Numbered from the stretch's first letter, positions 37,413 to 46,740 are shown. The stretch: 64,000 nucleotides of DNA from Synechococcus sp. WH 5701 (GCF_000153045.1 NZ_CH724160.1:311142-375141); one strand, 5' to 3'. The notes: generated by a model from the sequence alone, not told the origin. Numbers and translations: made by a program.

Positions 37413-38062
37413 GCCGCCTGAGGCAGAGGCAACTCGGGTGGCAACTCGGGTCGGCGCTCAATCGACGGGATGTAGTACTCGAGGTCGGCCTCCATCAGAT
37501 GGTGGCTGACACCGCGAATCTCCAGGGTCTCGACCGAACACCAGTGCAGGCGCCGGAAGAAGCGCACATTCTGGATCTGCACCGTGGCCAGAAACCGATG
37601 GCAGCCCCAGCCATGGGCCGTGGTGACGGCCTTCCAGATCAGGCCCTTGCCGATCTGGTTGTGGCGGCGGAAGTCGGCAGCCACCCCCAGTCGGCCGCCA
37701 TACCACAGGCCTGGGCTGGTCTCGAGGATGCGCACCACCCCCACCACCGAGCCAGCTGCGCTGCCGCCATGGGTCAGGGCCGCGATCGGGTAGGCCAGAT
37801 CATCGCTCGCATCGCGATCGGAGGCTTCGAACAGGTGCTGCTCCTCGCAGAAGATGCGGCTGCGCAGGCTCCAGTAACCCGCCAGCAGGGAGGAGCCGTG
37901 GCGCAGCAGGTGAAAGGAGAACTGATCGGAGCTGGCGCCCGGGGAGAGGCGGAAGTCGTCGGCATCGACACCGAGCCCCCAGCGCACCGAGGGCGTGTAG
38001 GCCGCCGGCGCGGAGCTGGGACTGCGGCCGATCTCGTGGCTGGAGGGGTCAATGAAGAACAT
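37409..38062 (-). CDS. GNAT-family N-acetyltransferase, MSMEG_0567/Sll0786 type
   Basis: The 217-residue protein has the GNAT-type acetyl-CoA binding segment GRLGVAADFRRHNQIGKGLI, with the R-x-x-x-x-G-K/I pattern, and a leading FEASDRDASDDLAYPIAALT region. It matches the acetyltransferase of the Nit1C cluster (Sll0786-like). It presumably acylates an intermediate made by the nitrilase or radical SAM enzyme. Ten bases separate it from the radical SAM gene, so cotranscription is near certain. Confidence 0.88.
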   Translation of the reverse strand: MFFIDPSSHEIGRSPSSAPAAYTPSVRWGLGVDADDFRLSPGASSDQFSFHLLRHGSSLLAGYWSLRSRIFCEEQHLFEASDRDASDDLAYPIAALTHGGSAAGSVVGVVRILETSPGLWYGGRLGVAADFRRHNQIGKGLIWKAVTTAHGWGCHRFLATVQIQNVRFFRRLHWCSVETLEIRGVSHHLMEADLEYYIPSIERRPELPPELPLPQAA

Positions 38063-38072
38063 CGCAGTCGGC

Positions 38073-39197
38073 TCAGGAGGGGCTGGGCCCGCTGGACTCG
38101 AACAGGGACAGGGCGGAGCAGGCGCCGCACTTGGCGCAGCCCGCCGTCATCGCGGCCGAGCTCAGATCGGAGACCTCCAGGAGCCCTCCCACCGCCGTGT
38201 AGACCTCCACCATGAAGTCGGTGCTGGGGGCTGGATGGTGCTCCAGCGGGGTGCCGGCGATCGGCACGAATGGCACCACGAAGGGGTAGACGCCCAGGGC
38301 GATCAAGCGCTCACTGCAGCTCACGATCGATTCCGCGCTGTCGCCCAGCCCGGCGAGCAGGTAGGTGGACACCTCACCCCGGCCGAAGACGGCCACCGCC
38401 TGCTCGAAGGCGGTGAAATAGCGCTCGAGGCTGAGCTCGGCCTTGCCGGGAAGGATGCGCCGGCGCACCTCGGGCTCCACCACCTCCAGGTGCATGCCGA
38501 GGCTGTCGACACCGGCCTCCTGCATGCGCCTGAACCAGATCGGATCGTCGGGGGGCTCGCACTGGGCCTGGATCGGCAAGGGCACCCTCGCCTTGACGGC
38601 GCGGGCCGTTTCAGCCATCAGCCGGGCACCACGGTCGTCGGTGTTGGGGGTGCCGGTGGTCATCACCAGCTGCTTCACACCATCAAGCCGCACGGCCGCT
38701 TCTGCCACCTCGGCCACCTGCTCTGGGGTCTTGCGCGCCAGGGTGCGTCCGTCGTCGAGCGATTGCTCGATCGCACAGAACTGGCACGACTCAGCACGGT
38801 CGCGAAAACGGATGCAGGTCTGCAGCAGGGTGGTGGCCAGCACATCGCGGCCATGCAGCAGGGCGATCGAGCGGTAAGGCGTGCCGTCGGAGGTGCTGAG
38901 CCCGTAGAAGCGGGGTTCAGGCGGGGTGTCCACCAATTGTCGGGAGCCGCTCTGGTCGCGGTGCCTCAGCCAGACCATGCCGTCGTCATGGCGTTCCAAG
39001 GCATAGGGGGAATCCTGGGAGGCGGTGTTGTAGACGGGCACCATCACGGTGGTGCCATCGACGCTGATGGCACGGTGATCGGAAGGGCCGGCCCCGCCAC
39101 GTCGGCCGGGATTGCCGCCAACGGCGGGCACCGCCACGCCATTCACCTGCAGCTCGGTGACCAGACGGCCCAGTGCGGCGGAAGCAGGCTCAGCCAT
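38073..39197 (-). CDS. Radical SAM protein, MSMEG_0568/Sll0785 type
   Basis: The 374-residue protein contains the cluster-binding cysteines in the unusual arrangement C-x9-C-x2-C ([19 protein letters not shown]), instead of the common C-x3-C-x2-C. A TIM-barrel-like body follows, with [17 protein letters not shown] and [10 protein letters not shown]. This is the radical SAM member of Nit1C clusters. The reaction is unknown; a carbon-centred radical step on the nitrile or its product is inferred. A C-terminal CAKCGAC stretch could bind another cluster. It overlaps the nitrilase gene by eight bases. Confidence 0.9.
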   Translation of the reverse strand: MAEPASAALGRLVTELQVNGVAVPAVGGNPGRRGGAGPSDHRAISVDGTTVMVPVYNTASQDSPYALERHDDGMVWLRHRDQSGSRQLVDTPPEPRFYGLSTSDGTPYRSIALLHGRDVLATTLLQTCIRFRDRAESCQFCAIEQSLDDGRTLARKTPEQVAEVAEAAVRLDGVKQLVMTTGTPNTDDRGARLMAETARAVKARVPLPIQAQCEPPDDPIWFRRMQEAGVDSLGMHLEVVEPEVRRRILPGKAELSLERYFTAFEQAVAVFGRGEVSTYLLAGLGDSAESIVSCSERLIALGVYPFVVPFVPIAGTPLEHHPAPSTDFMVEVYTAVGGLLEVSDLSSAAMTAGCAKCGACSALSLFESSGPSPS

Positions 39198-40197
39198 GGG
39201 CCGAAATCTCCAGCGGGGGCAACGAGGTTGCGGTGATGGGCAAGTCCAAAGGAGCCTGAAGTGGAAGCCCGGGCTGGTCCTCGATCAGACGGGCCGGTGT
39301 GCGATCGATGCGCAGACCGAGCAGATCAGGGCGGCTGTAGTGGCCCACGCTGTCCATCATTCGCTTGCGTTTGGTGATCAGTGACGGATCCAGCTCGGCG
39401 ATGGCCAACCCTTCGCCTTCAGGGAGCGGCCCGGCCAGATAACGGCCCTCGGGGCTGATCACTGCGGTGTGACAACCACCCTGGAAGGCCTTGTGCAGCG
39501 AGGCGTCCGGCGTGATCGTGGCCAGATCGGCGGGATCCAGCCAGGCCGTGGAGCTGATCACGAAGCATCCCGCCTCCAGGGCGTGGTGACGCAGGCTGAC
39601 GGCCGTCTGCTCGCTGAAGATCGGCCCCACCAGCGAGCCCGGGAACTGGGCGCAGTGGATCTCCTCCCCCTGGGCCATCAGGCTGAATCGCGCCAGGGGG
39701 TTGTAGTGCTCCCAGCAGGCCAGGGCACCGACCCGGCCGAGGGACGTGGGCACCACGGTCAGGCCGGCCCCATCACCCTGGCCCCACACCATCCGTTCGT
39801 GATACGTGGGAGTGATCTTGCGGCGCTTGAGCAGCACCGTGCCGGTGTCGTCGATCAGCAGCTGGGCGTTGTAGAGGCTGCCGCCGTCGCGCTCGTTGAT
39901 GCCCAGCAGCACGTACATCCGATGACGACGGGCCGCCTCCGCGATCCTGTCGATCGCCGGGCCGGGAACCACCACCGCTTGCTCATAGAGCAGCAGATGC
40001 GAGCGGCCCATCAGCACGGGCGGTTCGATGAAGGAGAAGTAGGGGTAGTAAGGGAGGAACGTTTCCGGAAAAACGATCAGCTGCACCGACGCTGCAGCCG
40101 CCTCGGCCATGGCCTCCAGTACCCGAGCCAGAGACCCGTCCAGGCTGTGAAGCACAGGACGGATCTGGGCGGCTGCAACAACGATCGGCGCCTCCAT
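39190..40197 (-). CDS. Nitrilase (Nit1 type)
   Basis: Nitrilases hydrolyse a nitrile to a carboxylic acid and ammonia. The 335-residue protein shows the full catalytic set: Glu in [15 protein letters not shown], Lys in [18 protein letters not shown], and Cys in [16 protein letters not shown], the signature of true nitrilases rather than amidases. It follows the Sll0783-like gene with no gap. In other bacteria the Nit1C nitrilase is needed to use cyanide as a nitrogen source, and the same is inferred here, possibly on a cyanide-derived nitrile. Confidence 0.95.
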   Translation of the reverse strand: MEAPIVVAAAQIRPVLHSLDGSLARVLEAMAEAAAASVQLIVFPETFLPYYPYFSFIEPPVLMGRSHLLLYEQAVVVPGPAIDRIAEAARRHRMYVLLGINERDGGSLYNAQLLIDDTGTVLLKRRKITPTYHERMVWGQGDGAGLTVVPTSLGRVGALACWEHYNPLARFSLMAQGEEIHCAQFPGSLVGPIFSEQTAVSLRHHALEAGCFVISSTAWLDPADLATITPDASLHKAFQGGCHTAVISPEGRYLAGPLPEGEGLAIAELDPSLITKRKRMMDSVGHYSRPDLLGLRIDRTPARLIEDQPGLPLQAPLDLPITATSLPPLEISAHG

Positions 40198-40680
40198 TCA
40201 GAGCGTCCAGGTATCGAGAATGAAGGCACCCTCCTTGCGGTGCATCAGGATGATGTCAAGCACATCGAGGGGATTGATGGGACGAATACCCGGAATCAAG
40301 GCGCCTTCGCCATGGCCATAGAGCGCCTGAAGGGCAAATCGGCAGGCATACACTTTGCCGCCCTGATCCATGAACTTCTGAATGCGGGCATTGAAATTGA
40401 GATGGCCGTCGAAGGCGGCATCACCAAGCTTGGGGAAGCCCCGCTGCACACCGAGGGTGACACCAGGGCCATAAAGAAGGATTGAGGTCTCGAAGCCCTT
40501 GTTGATCAGACGGCTGGCCTGGAGCAGGTTCACCAGACCGATGGAGCCTTCGAAGGCCACCGTGTGAAAGGTGACCAGCGCCTTCTCGCCCGGCTCGGCC
40601 TTGACATCAGGAAAGACTTTCTCTTCGTAGTCAACAAGAAAATTTCCTGCTTGGTGAGCGGGATGGGTAACCTCGGGCAT
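40198..40680 (-). CDS. Sll0783/MSMEG_0572-family nitrogen-starvation protein
   Basis: The 160-residue protein begins [20 protein letters not shown] and contains [20 protein letters not shown] and [20 protein letters not shown], matching Sll0783-type proteins related to the DsrE sulfur-carrier fold. Sll0783 of Synechocystis is strongly induced by nitrogen starvation and is needed there for normal polyhydroxybutyrate accumulation. It is the first gene of the minus-strand operon, next to the divergent promoter region. Confidence 0.92.
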   Translation of the reverse strand: MPEVTHPAHQAGNFLVDYEEKVFPDVKAEPGEKALVTFHTVAFEGSIGLVNLLQASRLINKGFETSILLYGPGVTLGVQRGFPKLGDAAFDGHLNFNARIQKFMDQGGKVYACRFALQALYGHGEGALIPGIRPINPLDVLDIILMHRKEGAFILDTWTL

Positions 40681-40983
40681 CGATGAAGGGCCTGGCTAAA
40701 AAGCAACAATCAAGACCCTTGCACAGCCCATGTTTCGTTCTGTGTAGCCACTGCCACAGAATCACCAGGCCACCAGGGAGAGCGGACTGTGGCGGGCCGT
40801 CACCCGCGATTCGTCACGATCGCTACCGTCAATCAACTCTGGATATCAGAGGATTTTGGACCAACCCAAGGGCGAACTCGTTCAAGGACGGGTTGCTTCA
40901 AGACGATCAGGGCAACGTCCGCGACATCGCCATGACCAGCGTGACGATCGAACCGTGACAGCCAGGACATTCAGCACGCGCCC
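40681..40983. promoter_or_regulatory. Divergent promoter region of the Nit1C cluster, possible NtcA half-sites
   Basis: These 303 bases separate the Sll0783-like gene from the flavin monooxygenase and must hold both promoters. Two near-matches to the NtcA consensus GTA-N8-TAC occur: GTA-N8-CAC at 40744-40757 (read on the minus strand as GTG-N8-TAC) and GTC-N8-TAC at 40813-40826. Each misses one base. No ideal -10 box is placed behind either one. NtcA control is expected for this cluster in cyanobacteria, but these sites are weak. Confidence 0.35.
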
Positions 40984-42324
40984 GTGAACCGAAGCCAGCG
41001 GACCAGCCTCATCACCAGCTCAGATCCTCCCCCGTCCGACGCCGCCGTCCTGCGCGTGCCGGTGGTGGTGATCGGTGCCGGCCAGGCCGGCCTGTCGGTG
41101 GCCAGCTGCCTCCAGCAGCAGGGACTGACGCCAGTGGTGCTCGAAAGGCACCGGGTCGCCCACTCCTGGCAGCACCAGCGCTGGGATTCCTTCTGCCTGG
41201 TCACCCCCAACTGGCAATGCCGCCTGCCGGAGTTCCCCTACGACGGCGACGATCCAGAGGGGTTCATGGGCCGTGACGCGATCGTCGACTACCTGCGCCG
41301 CTTTGCCTATCACGCCGCCGTGCCGGTGCGGGAAGGCATTGCCGTTGAACGCCTGCAACCCCTGGAAACCGGTGGTTACCGCCTGAGCACCAGCGACGGA
41401 GTGATCGAGACCCCGCAGGTGGTGATCGCCACCGGCGCTTACCACAGGCCCCGGCGCCACCCGCTGGCGGCCCGCCTGCCGGCCAGGCTGCTCCAGCTCG
41501 ACGCCCGTGACTACCGCCGCCCCGACCAGCTGCCCGACGGGCCCGTCCTGGTGGTGGGCAGCGGCCAGTCGGGCTGCCAGATCGCCGAAGACCTCTTCCT
41601 GGCCGGCCGTCGTGTTCACCTGAGCGTGGGTTCGGCTCCCCGTTCACCCCGTCGCTATCGCGGCAAGGACGTGGTCGACTGGCTCGATCGCATGAGCTAC
41701 TACGACACCCCGATCGAGCAGCATCCCGATCCCCGCTCGGTGCGTCGCAAGACCAATCACTACCTCACCGGCCGCGACGGTGGCCGGGAGATCGATCTGC
41801 GCCGTCGTGCCCTCGAAGGGATGGTCCTGCATGGCCGGTTGGAGGAGATCAGCGTCAGCGGCTTCCGCTTCGCGCCCGACCTGGCGGCCAACCTCGATGG
41901 TGCCGACGCGGTCTACCGCCGCATCCGCGCCAGCATCGACACCTACATCGAGTCCAACGGTCTCGAAGCACCCGAAGACCCCGCCTACGAACCCTGCTGG
42001 CAGCCGCCACCACAGGACCCACCCCTGGATCTTGGCGATGAACCACTGGCGGCCGTGATCTGGTGCACGGGCTACCGCTCCGACTTCCGCTGGGTGGAGG
42101 TCCCCATCTTCGATGGAGCCGGGGAGCCGGTGCATCAGCGCGGTGTGACCCCCGCGGCAGGCCTCTATGTCCTGGGGCTGCCCTGGCTGCACACCTGGGG
42201 CTCGGGCCGCTTCTGCGGCGTCGGCTCCGATGCGGCCTATCTGGCCGGCCTGATCCGCCGTCAGGTGGATCGTCGCGATGCCAACCAGGAACGGTTGGAA
42301 TGCACGGCGTTGCTGGGATCCTGA
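40984..42324 (+). CDS. Flavin-dependent oxidoreductase, MSMEG_0569 type
   Basis: The 446-residue flavoprotein has an N-terminal FAD site (VVVIGAGQAGLSVASCLQQQ, about residues 22-41), an NADPH-type second site (VLVVGSGQSGCQIAEDLFLA) and the monooxygenase signature ATGAYHRPR. It matches the flavoprotein member of Nit1C clusters. Oxygenation of a nitrogen compound, or of cyanide itself to a more reactive form, is inferred. A GTG start follows the divergent promoter region, and it heads the plus-strand unit. Confidence 0.92.
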   Translation: MNRSQRTSLITSSDPPPSDAAVLRVPVVVIGAGQAGLSVASCLQQQGLTPVVLERHRVAHSWQHQRWDSFCLVTPNWQCRLPEFPYDGDDPEGFMGRDAIVDYLRRFAYHAAVPVREGIAVERLQPLETGGYRLSTSDGVIETPQVVIATGAYHRPRRHPLAARLPARLLQLDARDYRRPDQLPDGPVLVVGSGQSGCQIAEDLFLAGRRVHLSVGSAPRSPRRYRGKDVVDWLDRMSYYDTPIEQHPDPRSVRRKTNHYLTGRDGGREIDLRRRALEGMVLHGRLEEISVSGFRFAPDLAANLDGADAVYRRIRASIDTYIESNGLEAPEDPAYEPCWQPPPQDPPLDLGDEPLAAVIWCTGYRSDFRWVEVPIFDGAGEPVHQRGVTPAAGLYVLGLPWLHTWGSGRFCGVGSDAAYLAGLIRRQVDRRDANQERLECTALLGS

Positions 42325-42329
42325 GGTCC

Positions 42330-43271
42330 GTGACCACGAGCCAACCGGCCATCAAGGCGGCCCCTGCCGAGCTGATTCCCGCAGAAACCCTGAGCGAGCT
42401 CAACCTGCGCAGGGATGGGGCCGGCTGGTGGCAACTGGCGGGCCATGGGGGGCTGATCCTGGTCAGCGGGCTGATCTGGGGGGATGCTCGTCTGCCCTGG
42501 GCGCTGCGGCTGCCGGCCCTGCTGCTGCTGGGCTGGGGCCTGGCCTTCGCCTTCTGCGCCATGCACGAATGCGGCCACCGCACCGCCTTCGCCAGCCGCC
42601 GCCTCAACGACGCCGTGGCCTGGTGGGCCGGAGTGCTGAGCTTCTACAACGCCGATTTTTACCGCCGCTACCACCAGTGGCACCACCGCCACACCCACCA
42701 GCCCGGCCTGGACCCGGAGCTGGAGGATCCGCCGCCCACCAGCCGCTGGGCCTACCTGCTGGAGTTGAGCGGCCTGCCCTGGTGGATCGGCAAGCTGCGG
42801 AGCCACGCCGCCGGCCTGCGCGGCGACTTCAGCGGCCGCCCCTACATCCCCGCCGAGGCCGCCCCGGCGCTGCGCCGCTCGATCCGCCTCCAGTTCGCTG
42901 TTTATGGGCTGGTGCTGCTGCTGTCGATTCCGGGGGGCAACGGCGTTCTGCTCTGGCAGTGGCTCCTGCCGCTGGCCCTGGGGCAGCCCCTGCTGCGCTT
43001 CGTGTTGCTGGCTGAGCACGGAGGCTGCAGCACCGCCGCCGACGTGCTGCGCAACACCCGCACCACCCGCACCCTGGCGCCGCTGCGCTGGCTGATGTGG
43101 AACATGCCCTTTCACGTCGAACACCACCTGATGGCTTCGATTCCCTTCCATGCCCTGCCGGCGGCCCACGGCTGGATCGCCGGGAGGCTGGAGCACAACG
43201 ATCCGGGCTACCTGGCGGTGCACAGGGCGTTCCTGGCCGATCCGTCGAGGCTGGCGCTGCCACCGGCATGA
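42330..43271 (+). CDS. Fatty acid desaturase-family membrane diiron protein
   Basis: The protein of about 313 residues has membrane helices and the three histidine boxes of the desaturase/hydroxylase family: HECGH, HQWHHRHTH and HVEHH (FHVEHHLMASIPFHALP), which bind two irons. It could desaturate or hydroxylate a lipid or a hydrophobic intermediate. Its place in a Nit1C unit between the flavoprotein and a hydrolase suggests an unusual pathway-specific oxidation. The start is GTG at 42330, with an ATG at 42300 as an alternative that overlaps the upstream stop. Confidence 0.87.
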   Translation: MTTSQPAIKAAPAELIPAETLSELNLRRDGAGWWQLAGHGGLILVSGLIWGDARLPWALRLPALLLLGWGLAFAFCAMHECGHRTAFASRRLNDAVAWWAGVLSFYNADFYRRYHQWHHRHTHQPGLDPELEDPPPTSRWAYLLELSGLPWWIGKLRSHAAGLRGDFSGRPYIPAEAAPALRRSIRLQFAVYGLVLLLSIPGGNGVLLWQWLLPLALGQPLLRFVLLAEHGGCSTAADVLRNTRTTRTLAPLRWLMWNMPFHVEHHLMASIPFHALPAAHGWIAGRLEHNDPGYLAVHRAFLADPSRLALPPA

Positions 43272-44287
43272 GCGTGGCTGCGGCGACCCAGGGCCGGGAT
43301 GCTGTGTTTGAGCTGGGGTCCTTTGCGCTCAGCTGCGGCAGGGATCTGCCCAACGCCCGCCTGGCCTACAGGGTGTTCGGCGAACTCAACGCAGAACGCT
43401 CCAACCTGGTGCTCTACCCCAGCTCCTACGGCGCCTGGCCCGAGGACATCGACTGGGTGGTGGGCCCGATTCTCGATCCAGCCCGTTTCTGCGTGCTGCT
43501 GGTGAGCCAGTTCGGCAACGGCCGCTCCAGCAGCCCGAGCACCAGCGCCATGGGGCTGGCCGAGCAGGGCTGGATCTTCCGCCATACCGACAACGTGACC
43601 GCCCAACAACGCCTGATCCAGGAGGTGTACGGGGTGGAGCGTCTCGCCCTGATCTACGGCTGGTCGATGGGGGCACAGCAGGCCTACCACTGGGCGGCCC
43701 TGAAGCCCGAGGCGGTGGAGCGGATCTGCTGCCTCTGCGGCACAGCCCGCACCACGCCCCACAACCGCCTGTTCCTGCTCAGCCTGCGCCAGGCCCTCAC
43801 CGCCGATCCCGCCTGGGATGGGGAGCGCTTCAGGGCCACCCCCGAGCAGGGGCTGCGCAGCTTCGCCCTGATCTACGCCAGCTGGGCCGCCAGCCAGGCC
43901 TACTACCGGCAGGGCAGGCACGAGGCGCTGGGCTACGGCAGCGTGGAGGAGTATGTGGAGCGCAGCTGGTTACCCGCCTACAGCCGCCACGATCCCCGCG
44001 ATCTGCTGGCGATGCTCGACACCTGGCTGGCCAACGATCTCGGCGCCGCCATGGGGAGTTCCCTGGCCGACGCCCTGGGGCGGATCACGGCCCGCACCAC
44101 CGTGATCGCCGGCTCCCACGACCTCTATTTTCCACCCGACGACTGTGCCGAGGAAGCCGCCTGCATCCCCGGTGCCCGCTTCGAGCGGCTGGAGTCGGTG
44201 CTCGGGCACCGGGCCGGCAATCCCCGCAACGCGCCGGCCGAGCAGGCCCTGATCCGGGCCGCCCTCGAAGGCCTGCTGATGGATTGA
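43268..44287 (+). CDS. Alpha/beta hydrolase, homoserine acetyltransferase-like
   Basis: The 339-residue protein has the MetX-like alpha/beta fold: NARLAYRVFGELNAERSNLV near the start, the nucleophile elbow ALIYGWSMGAQQAYHWA with the active serine, and a late HDLYFPPDD aspartate region followed by a histidine in VLGHRAGNP. MetX relatives include acyltransferases and hydrolases, so either role is possible. The ATG overlaps the desaturase stop by four bases. As GlnT follows 73 bases later, it probably acts in the same nitrogen pathway. Confidence 0.88.
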   Translation: MSVAAATQGRDAVFELGSFALSCGRDLPNARLAYRVFGELNAERSNLVLYPSSYGAWPEDIDWVVGPILDPARFCVLLVSQFGNGRSSSPSTSAMGLAEQGWIFRHTDNVTAQQRLIQEVYGVERLALIYGWSMGAQQAYHWAALKPEAVERICCLCGTARTTPHNRLFLLSLRQALTADPAWDGERFRATPEQGLRSFALIYASWAASQAYYRQGRHEALGYGSVEEYVERSWLPAYSRHDPRDLLAMLDTWLANDLGAAMGSSLADALGRITARTTVIAGSHDLYFPPDDCAEEAACIPGARFERLESVLGHRAGNPRNAPAEQALIRAALEGLLMD

Positions 44288-44360
44288 TCCACCGGGCTGC
44301 TTACGCCGCCCTGATCCGACCGACCAAATCCCTCTATTCCGCCCACCCCCCGCTGAGCCC

Positions 44361-45617
44361 ATGACCGACCTGGCCCGCTACGCCGCCGACCACGGACTCC
44401 GCCATTTCCTCTTCTCCTTCTCGGATCTGTTCGGGGTGCAGCGCGCCAAGCTGGTGCCGGCGAGTGCCGTGAACCAACTGGCCCGCGATGGCGCCGGCTT
44501 CGCGGGCTTCGCCGCCTGGCTGGCGATGACCCCGGCCGATCCCGATGTGCTCGGCCTGCCCGATCCCGCCAGCCTGGCGGTGCTGCCCTGGCAGCGCAGC
44601 GTGGCCTGGGTGGCCACCGATCTGCAGGTGGAGGGCCGGCCACTGGAGCAGTCGCCGCGCTGGGTGCTGCGCCGCCAGCTGGAACGGGCAACGCAGCTGG
44701 GCTACAGCTTCCGCACAGGAGTGGAAGCCGAGTTCTTTCTGCTGCAGCCCGGCGGCACGGCGATCGCCGATGTCCACGACACCCAGAGCAAACCCTGCTA
44801 CGACCAGCTGGCGCTGATGCGCCAGTTCGAGCTGATCGGCGGCCTGCTCGAAGCGATGGAGGAGCTGGGCTGGGGGCCCTACCAGGCCGATCACGAGGAT
44901 GCCAACGGCCAGTTCGAGATCAACTGGACCTTTGCGGATGCCCTGGTGACCGCCGACCGCCACGCCCTCTTCCGGGTGATGGCCCAGTCGATGGCGGAAC
45001 CGCTGGGCGCTCGGGTGAGCTTCGGGCCCAAGCCCTTCCCCCAGCTCACCGGCAGCGGCGCCCACCTGCACCATTCCCTCTGGGACGACTCGGGCCGCAA
45101 CCTCTTCCACGACCCCCGTGGCGAGCTGGGTCTCTCGCGGCTGGCCTACCACTTTCTGGGGGGGCTGCTGGAGCACGCCCCGGCCCTGTGCGCCATCACC
45201 AATCCCACAGCCGAGAGCTACGCACGCCTGGGGGGCCAGACCACCAACTCAGGCGCCACCTGGTCACCGGGCTGGATCAGCTACGGCGGCAACAACCGCA
45301 GCCACATGGTGCGCATCCCCGACGACCAGCGCCTGGAGCTGCGCCTGGCCGACAGTGCCGCCAACCCCTACCTGCTGCCGGCGGCGGTGCTGGCCGCCGG
45401 TCTCGACGGCCTTGAGCGGCAGCTCGACCCCGGCCCCCGCAACGACGCCAACCTCTACACCGACCCGCCGGCTCCCGGCACCGCGACTCCGCTGCCCGCC
45501 ACCCTCAAGGAGGCCCTCGCCGCCTTCGCCGCCGACACGGTGCTGCGCGAGGCCCTGGGGGAGTCCTTCTGCCAGGCCTACGAAAGCCTCCGCGCCCGCC
45601 ATTCCGCCTCGCTGTAG
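44361..45617 (+). CDS. glnT: Type III glutamine synthetase-like protein (GlnT)
   Basis: The 418-residue enzyme of the GS superfamily, shorter than GlnA, has FRTGVEAEFFLLQPGG with the metal-binding glutamates, QADHEDANGQFEINWTFADA, the ATP/ammonia region GSGAHLHHSLWDD, and NRSHMVRIPDDQRLELRLAD near the end. The GlnT subfamily assimilates ammonium in several bacteria, and relatives make N-modified glutamates such as gamma-glutamyl amides. Placed at the end of the plus-strand Nit1C unit, it would capture ammonium released by the nitrilase or make a glutamyl conjugate. Its last 40 bases overlap the convergent gene. Confidence 0.9.
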   Translation: MTDLARYAADHGLRHFLFSFSDLFGVQRAKLVPASAVNQLARDGAGFAGFAAWLAMTPADPDVLGLPDPASLAVLPWQRSVAWVATDLQVEGRPLEQSPRWVLRRQLERATQLGYSFRTGVEAEFFLLQPGGTAIADVHDTQSKPCYDQLALMRQFELIGGLLEAMEELGWGPYQADHEDANGQFEINWTFADALVTADRHALFRVMAQSMAEPLGARVSFGPKPFPQLTGSGAHLHHSLWDDSGRNLFHDPRGELGLSRLAYHFLGGLLEHAPALCAITNPTAESYARLGGQTTNSGATWSPGWISYGGNNRSHMVRIPDDQRLELRLADSAANPYLLPAAVLAAGLDGLERQLDPGPRNDANLYTDPPAPGTATPLPATLKEALAAFAADTVLREALGESFCQAYESLRARHSASL

Positions 45618-46093
45618 CGGGGGGTGATGTGCTGGGGGCAGTTCCAGTCGTAGCCGCTGACGCGGATGCGGATCACCCGCTCGACCTGGTCGGACTCGGA
45701 CTCGCCTGCGGGGAGGCTGATGGCGTCGCCATCGATCTTGAGGCGACGGCGAGCGGGGTAATCCATCAGGAACAGCGCCACCCGGGGATCCTTGCTCAGA
45801 TGTCCCACGGTGAGCAGCTGGCGGTTGCCGCCGAAATCGGCGAAGGCCAGGGTGTGCGCATCGAGCAGGCGCAGGAAGCCCACGGGGCCGCCCCGGTGCT
45901 GGATGTAGGGGGCGCCGTCCTCGGTGAGGCTGGCGATGTAGAAGCTGTCGCGTGCGGCGATGAAGGCCGCCTCCTGCGGGCCGAGCGGATCCGGTCCCGC
46001 GGCGGCCGGCACCGGCTGAGCACGGCCATAGGCCCGCTTCTGCTCGGCAAGCACGGCGGGGGTGAAGTGACGCTGCAGGTAGTGCTCCGCCAT
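45578..46093 (-). CDS. Pyridoxamine phosphate oxidase-like flavin-binding protein
   Basis: The 171-residue protein contains a PNPOx-type split barrel: FYIASLTEDGAPYIQHRGGP, LAFADFGGNRQLLTVGHLSK and RVALFLMDYPARRRLKIDGD, as in FMN-binding proteins related to pyridoxamine phosphate oxidase. The reaction is not known. It overlaps the convergent glnT end by 40 bases and is directly followed (no gap) by the GST gene upstream on the same strand, forming a two-gene unit downstream of the TetR operators. Confidence 0.83.
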   Translation of the reverse strand: MAEHYLQRHFTPAVLAEQKRAYGRAQPVPAAAGPDPLGPQEAAFIAARDSFYIASLTEDGAPYIQHRGGPVGFLRLLDAHTLAFADFGGNRQLLTVGHLSKDPRVALFLMDYPARRRLKIDGDAISLPAGESESDQVERVIRIRVSGYDWNCPQHITPRYSEAEWRARRLS

Positions 46094-46690
46094 CTAGGCC
46101 CCCATGGCGCGGAAGCCAGCCAGCGCTTCAATCCGCCCCAGCCAGGCGTTCACGTGTTCATAGGGGCTCAGATCGATCTGGCCGTCGGGGGCGAGATGGA
46201 TGTAGGGGTAGACGGCCACATCGGCGATGGTGGGGCGGCCGAGCGCCAGCCAGGGCTGGACGGCGAGATGCCCATCCAGCAAGCGCAGCACCGCCTCCGA
46301 CTTCTGCCGGGCGCGCTCGATGTTGATGCTGCTCACCCCCAGCAGGTGATGGAGGCGGGCATGTTCAGGGCCCTGTTTGATCTCACCGGCGGAGAAGGCC
46401 AGCCAGCGCACCACTTCCGCGAGGCCGACGGCGTCGAGGGGCAGCCAGGCGTCACCGCCGTAGCGCCGGGCCAGGTACACCAGGATCGCGTGGGAGTCGG
46501 CGAGGGTGAACTCCCCATCCACCAGCACCGGCACCTGGGCGGCCGGGTTGAGAGCCAGGAAGGCGTCCTGCTTGTGCTCCCCTGCCATCAGGTCAACCCG
46601 GATCCAGCGGTACTCGAGCTGCAGCAGGTGAAGCAGCAGGCGTGGGCGGTAACTGTTGCCGGAGATCTCGTGGCCGTAGAGGGTGATCAT
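46094..46690 (-). CDS. Glutathione S-transferase
   Basis: The protein of about 198 residues has the thioredoxin-like GST N-domain (ITLYGHEISGNSYRPRLLLH; AAQVPVLVDGEFTLADSHAI with the cis-Pro and glutathione site) and an all-helical C-domain (LGRPTIADVAVYPYIHLAPD). GSTs conjugate glutathione to electrophiles. The ATG at 46690 lies just inside the first TetR operator. With the flavin-binding protein it probably detoxifies a ligand sensed by the TetR repressor. Confidence 0.88.
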   Translation of the reverse strand: MITLYGHEISGNSYRPRLLLHLLQLEYRWIRVDLMAGEHKQDAFLALNPAAQVPVLVDGEFTLADSHAILVYLARRYGGDAWLPLDAVGLAEVVRWLAFSAGEIKQGPEHARLHHLLGVSSINIERARQKSEAVLRLLDGHLAVQPWLALGRPTIADVAVYPYIHLAPDGQIDLSPYEHVNAWLGRIEALAGFRAMGA

Positions 46691-46694
46691 GGGG

Positions 46695-46740
46695 TAGACC
46701 GAACGGTCGATACAGCACAACACTACAGACCGTTCGGTCT
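46695..46740. promoter_or_regulatory. Paired TetR-type operators between GST and tetR-family genes
   Basis: AGACCGAACGGTC at 46696-46708 and the mirror-image AGACCGTTCGGTCT at 46727-46740 fit an AGACCG-NN-CGGTCT consensus. One ends five bases before the GST start and the other 12 bases before the regulator start, so a bound repressor could shut both genes. This 61-base interval holds both promoters. Confidence 0.8.
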
